Source: Pseudomonas fuscovaginae SE-1
Lineage (GTDB): Bacteria > Pseudomonadota > Gammaproteobacteria > Pseudomonadales > Pseudomonadaceae
Length of the DNA stretch: 48,078 nucleotides
Direction: 5' to 3'
Assembly (NCBI RefSeq): GCF_000364705.1
Contig: NZ_AQOH01000054.1
Span: 1-48,078, forward strand
Part shown: piece after piece, positions 45,530 to 48,078 of the stretch
Layout: the number at the start of each line of letters is the position of its first letter
How positions within the stretch are numbered: the stretch's first letter is position 1
Program-made: the position numbers and the translations under genes
The notes under the pieces: model-generated
What the model saw: only the letters and a program-made list of their open reading frames with translations
Database searches by the model: none
Told to the model about the DNA's origin: nothing

Positions 45530-46753
45530 ATGGAAATGCGCGCAGATGTGCTGATTGTCGGGGCCGGGATGGTGGGCAGTGCCCTGGCCCTGGCGTTGAA
45601 GGGCAGCGGCCTGCAGGTGCTGCTGCTCGATGGCGGGCCGATGAGTGTCAAACCGTTCGATCCGCGGGCGCCGTTCGAACCCCGGGTGAGCGCCCTGTCG
45701 GCTGCCAGCCAGCGCATTCTCGAGCGTCTGGACGTCTGGCCGGGTATTGCCGGCCGGCGTGCCAGCCCCTACCGCGACATGCAGGTCTGGGACGGCAGCG
45801 GCACCGGGCAGATCCACTTCTCGGCGGCCAGCGTGCATGCCGAGGTGCTCGGGCATATCGTCGAGAACCGGGTGGTCCAGGATGCCTTGCTCGATCGTCT
45901 GCACGACTGCGACGTGGGCCTTCTGGCCAATGCGCGGCTGGAGCAGATGCGCCGTTCGGGCGATGACTGGCTGCTGACCCTGGCCGATGGCCGCAAGCTG
46001 CGGGCACCGCTGGTGGTGGCCGCCGATGGTGCCAACTCGGCGGTACGGCGCCTGGCCGGTTGTGCAACGCGGGAATGGGACTACATGCACCATGCCATCG
46101 TCACCAGCGTGCGCAGCGGCAAGCCGCACCGGATGACCGCCTGGCAGCGTTTCACCGATGACGGCCCGCTGGCGTTCCTGCCGCTGGAGCGTGATGGCCA
46201 GCAGGACTGGTGCTCGATCGTCTGGTCGACCACCCCGGGCGAAGCCGAGCGCCTGATGGCGCTGGATGAAACAGCCTTCCGCCAAGAGCTGGAGCGCGCC
46301 TTCGAGGGGCGTCTCGGCGAGGTGCTCGCCGTTGACCCGCGAGTCTGCGTGCCCCTGCGCCAACGCCACGCCAAGCGTTATGTCGCCGAGGGGTTGGCAT
46401 TGATCGGCGATGCGGCCCACACCATCCACCCGCTGGCGGGACAGGGCGTGAACCTGGGTTTCCTCGATGCCGCGGTCCTGGCCGAAGTGCTGCTGCGGGC
46501 GATCGAGCGCGGTGAGCGGCTGGCCAGTGTGAAGGTGCTCAGCCGCTTCGAGCGCCGGCGCATGCCCCACAACCTGGGGTTGATGGCGGCGATGGAGGGC
46601 TTCGAGCGGCTGTTCCAGGCCGATCCGCTGCCGTTGCGCTGGTTGCGCAACGCCGGCTTGAAAATGGTCGAGCAGATGCCCGAGGCCAAGGCGCTGTTCG
46701 TGCGCCAGGCGTTGGGTTTGACGGGCGACCTGCCGGAGCTGGCCAGGGCCTGA
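45530..46753 (+). CDS. UbiH/UbiF/UbiI-family FAD-dependent hydroxylase
   Basis: This 407-residue paralogue of ubiH has 'VLIVGAGMVGSALALALKGSG' at the start and 'GDAAHTIHPLAGQGVNLGFLDAAVLAEVLL' with the classical GD motif. It presumably catalyses another ring hydroxylation in ubiquinone synthesis (C5, UbiI-type); pseudomonads carry such a gene next to ubiH. UbiF-type function cannot be excluded. It starts after the repeat with no overlap with ubiH, so it may have its own promoter. Confidence 0.88.
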   Translation: MEMRADVLIVGAGMVGSALALALKGSGLQVLLLDGGPMSVKPFDPRAPFEPRVSALSAASQRILERLDVWPGIAGRRASPYRDMQVWDGSGTGQIHFSAASVHAEVLGHIVENRVVQDALLDRLHDCDVGLLANARLEQMRRSGDDWLLTLADGRKLRAPLVVAADGANSAVRRLAGCATREWDYMHHAIVTSVRSGKPHRMTAWQRFTDDGPLAFLPLERDGQQDWCSIVWSTTPGEAERLMALDETAFRQELERAFEGRLGEVLAVDPRVCVPLRQRHAKRYVAEGLALIGDAAHTIHPLAGQGVNLGFLDAAVLAEVLLRAIERGERLASVKVLSRFERRRMPHNLGLMAAMEGFERLFQADPLPLRWLRNAGLKMVEQMPEAKALFVRQALGLTGDLPELARA

Positions 46754-46820
46754 GGCGTTTCCAGGGGATCGTGCAACATCTGGTAACGCCTCCGTTCCGA
46801 CTTCGGTTGAGCGCGTAAAT

Positions 46821-46839
46821 GTGAGTCCTTATCATTTCG
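46821..46839 (-). promoter_or_regulatory. Weak candidate Fur box before the iron-binding protein gene
   Basis: On the minus strand CGAAATGATAAGGACTCAC matches 11 of 19 positions of the Fur consensus GATAATGATAATCATTATC, with AATGATAA identical. Iron control would suit the downstream gene, but the score is modest. Confidence 0.3.
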
Positions 46840-46869
46840 CGCTCATTCCGAATCCGAAGGAACGCTCCC

Positions 46870-47871
46870 ATGCCGGTACCGAAGCGTCTACTGACAGCCC
46901 TGGCCCTGACCCTGGTGGCGGGCGCCGCCCACGCTGCCGATGAAGTGGTGGTCTACTCCTCGCGGATCGACGAGTTGATCAAGCCGGTGTTCGACGCCTA
47001 TACCCAGAAGACCGGGGTCAAGGTGAAGTTCATCACCGACAAGGAAGCGCCGCTGATGCAGCGGATCAAGGCCGAGGGCGAGAACGCCACCGCCGACCTG
47101 CTGCTGACCGTCGATGCCGGCAACCTCTGGCAGGCCGAGCAGATGGGCATCCTGCAGCCGTTCACCTCCAAGACCATCGACAGCAACATTCCGCTGCAGT
47201 ACCGCTCCTCGGCCCACCAGTGGACCGGCTTGAGCCTGCGTGCGCGGACCCTGGCCTACTCGACCGAGCGGGTGAAGCCGACCGACCTGACCACCTACGA
47301 GGCGCTGGCCGACAAGCAATGGGAAGGCCGCCTGTGCCTGCGCACGGCGAAAAAGGTCTACAACCAGTCGCTGACCGCCACCCTGATCGAAGTCCATGGT
47401 GCGCAAAAGACCGAGCAGATCCTCAAGGGCTGGGTGAACAACCTGTCCACCGACGTGTTCTCCGATGACATCGCGGTGCTCGAGGCGATCAACGCCGGGC
47501 AGTGCGACGTCGGGATCGTCAACACCTACTACTACGGGCGCCTGCACAAGCAGAACCCGAACCTGGCGGTGAAGCTGTTCTGGCCGAACCAGGGCGACCG
47601 TGGCGTGCACGTGAACCTGTCGGGGATCGGCCTGACCAGGCATGCCCCGCACCCGGAAGCGGCCAAGGCACTGGTGGAGTGGATGACTACGCCGGAGGCC
47701 CAACGCATCTTCGCCGACGTGAACCAGGAGTTCCCGGCCAACCCGGCGGTGCCGCCGTCGGCGGAAGTGGCGAGCTGGGGCAAGTTCGTCCCCGACGCCC
47801 TGCCGGTGGAGATTGCCGGCAAGCGCCAGGCCGAGGCGATCCGCCTGATGGACCGTGCCGGCTGGAACTGA
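46870..47871 (+). CDS. Ferric-iron ABC transporter substrate-binding protein
   Basis: This 333-residue periplasmic protein has a signal peptide ending '[20 protein letters not shown]'. The mature sequence follows the FbpA/HitA/FutA pattern: 'VVVYSSR', '[41 protein letters not shown]', and the iron-tyrosines in '[14 protein letters not shown]'. It delivers ferric iron to an inner-membrane permease and ATPase, whose genes are not in this window and may lie downstream. A GGAACG precedes the ATG. Binding of a different metal or anion is possible, but the tyrosine run points to iron. Confidence 0.88.
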   Translation: MPVPKRLLTALALTLVAGAAHAADEVVVYSSRIDELIKPVFDAYTQKTGVKVKFITDKEAPLMQRIKAEGENATADLLLTVDAGNLWQAEQMGILQPFTSKTIDSNIPLQYRSSAHQWTGLSLRARTLAYSTERVKPTDLTTYEALADKQWEGRLCLRTAKKVYNQSLTATLIEVHGAQKTEQILKGWVNNLSTDVFSDDIAVLEAINAGQCDVGIVNTYYYGRLHKQNPNLAVKLFWPNQGDRGVHVNLSGIGLTRHAPHPEAAKALVEWMTTPEAQRIFADVNQEFPANPAVPPSAEVASWGKFVPDALPVEIAGKRQAEAIRLMDRAGWN

Positions 47872-47951
47872 GCCGGCACTGGCGCCTGGCGGGGCGCCTA
47901 CTTGTGTTGATCGGGCTTGGTTAACCGCTCCGTGTGGTTACAGGCTTGTGT

Positions 47952-48078
47952 GGCGAGCGGGCTTGCCCGAGCTCGGCTGCAACGCAGCCGCAAAATCGGC
48001 TACTGCGCTGCATCAGGTAGAGCGCGGTAGCTGGTTTCAGGGCCGCTTCGCGCCCCAGCGCGGGCAAGCCCGCTCGCC
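47952..48078. repeat. REP-type inverted repeat at the window end
   Basis: GGCGAGCGGGCTTGCCCG (47952-47969) is repeated inverted as GCGGGCAAGCCCGCTCGCC (48060-48078), with an inner GGCTGC/GCAGCC hairpin (about 47974-47988). Core similar to the element at 31785-31933. It may continue beyond the window. Confidence 0.78.

Noticed and set aside
31785..48078. CRISPR-like arrays in the repeated intergenic sequences
   Set aside because: The repeats are paired inverted elements (REP type), not regularly spaced direct repeats with unique spacers, and no cas gene is present.

Overview
The window is a stretch of a high-GC gammaproteobacterial chromosome, almost certainly Pseudomonas. The evidence is the gene order algP, hemB, ppk, ppx, trxA, rho, ubiD, a ferredoxin-type reductase, glpT, ygfA, 6S RNA, zapA, UPF0149, pepP, ubiH and a hitA/fbpA-like gene. 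The parts I recall from P. aeruginosa (hemB-ppk-ppx-trxA-rho) occur there in the same order, and intergenic repeats of the REP/REPIN kind common in the P. fluorescens group are scattered through the second half. The species cannot be fixed from sequence alone. No tRNA, rRNA, CRISPR array or complete insertion sequence was seen.

Layout. 1-3.4 kb: the tail of a lysine/alanine/proline-rich AlgP-type protein, a TIGR02444 protein, the ABC-F ATPase YheS and a LysE/RhtB exporter. 3.4-8.4 kb: a leftward envelope block of COG3014 lipoprotein, YcfL-like lipoprotein, LpoB-like lipoprotein and periplasmic CsgG-like protein, preceded by a divergent second copy of the COG3014 gene. 8.4-13.5 kb: a cytochrome c/FTR1 iron permease, YaiI, ElbB, a membrane di-iron hydroxylase and DedA. 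13.6-18.4 kb: hemB-ppk facing ppx, a tetrapyrrole and polyphosphate module with a PhoB-type promoter in front of hemB.

18.4-27.2 kb lies between ppx and trxA, which are adjacent in P. aeruginosa, and looks like accessory DNA. It contains a four-gene chaperone-usher pilus locus (pilin, chaperone, usher, small subunit) behind an AT-rich leader. Converging on it is a polar amino-acid ABC importer, with a divergent FadR/GntR regulator.

27.3-31.8 kb returns to the core genome: trxA, rho with a C-rich leader, ubiD and a ferredoxin-NAD(P)H reductase. 31.9-39.6 kb is mixed: a PagP-like outer-membrane barrel, a TonB-dependent receptor, ChaC, GlpT with a recognisable GlpR operator, a histidine phosphatase, a quinone reductase and an orphan FliL-like protein. 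39.7-48 kb is core again: EVE protein, a 52-residue membrane peptide, ygfA, 6S RNA, zapA and a ZapB-like gene on the minus strand; then UPF0149, pepP, ubiH, a second ubiquinone-type hydroxylase and a ferric-iron binding protein on the plus strand.

The most promising leads are: (1) the LpoB/CsgG/YcfL/COG3014 envelope cluster and its duplicated lipoprotein; (2) the PhoB-type promoter controlling hemB-ppk; (3) a PagP-like protein with an Asn-Ser in place of Asp-Ser; (4) the pilus locus in the ppx-trxA gap, with two hairpins between pilin and a TTG-started chaperone; (5) the rho leader, which is C-rich, carries a hairpin, lacks a Shine-Dalgarno and has an overlapping ten-codon upstream reading frame.
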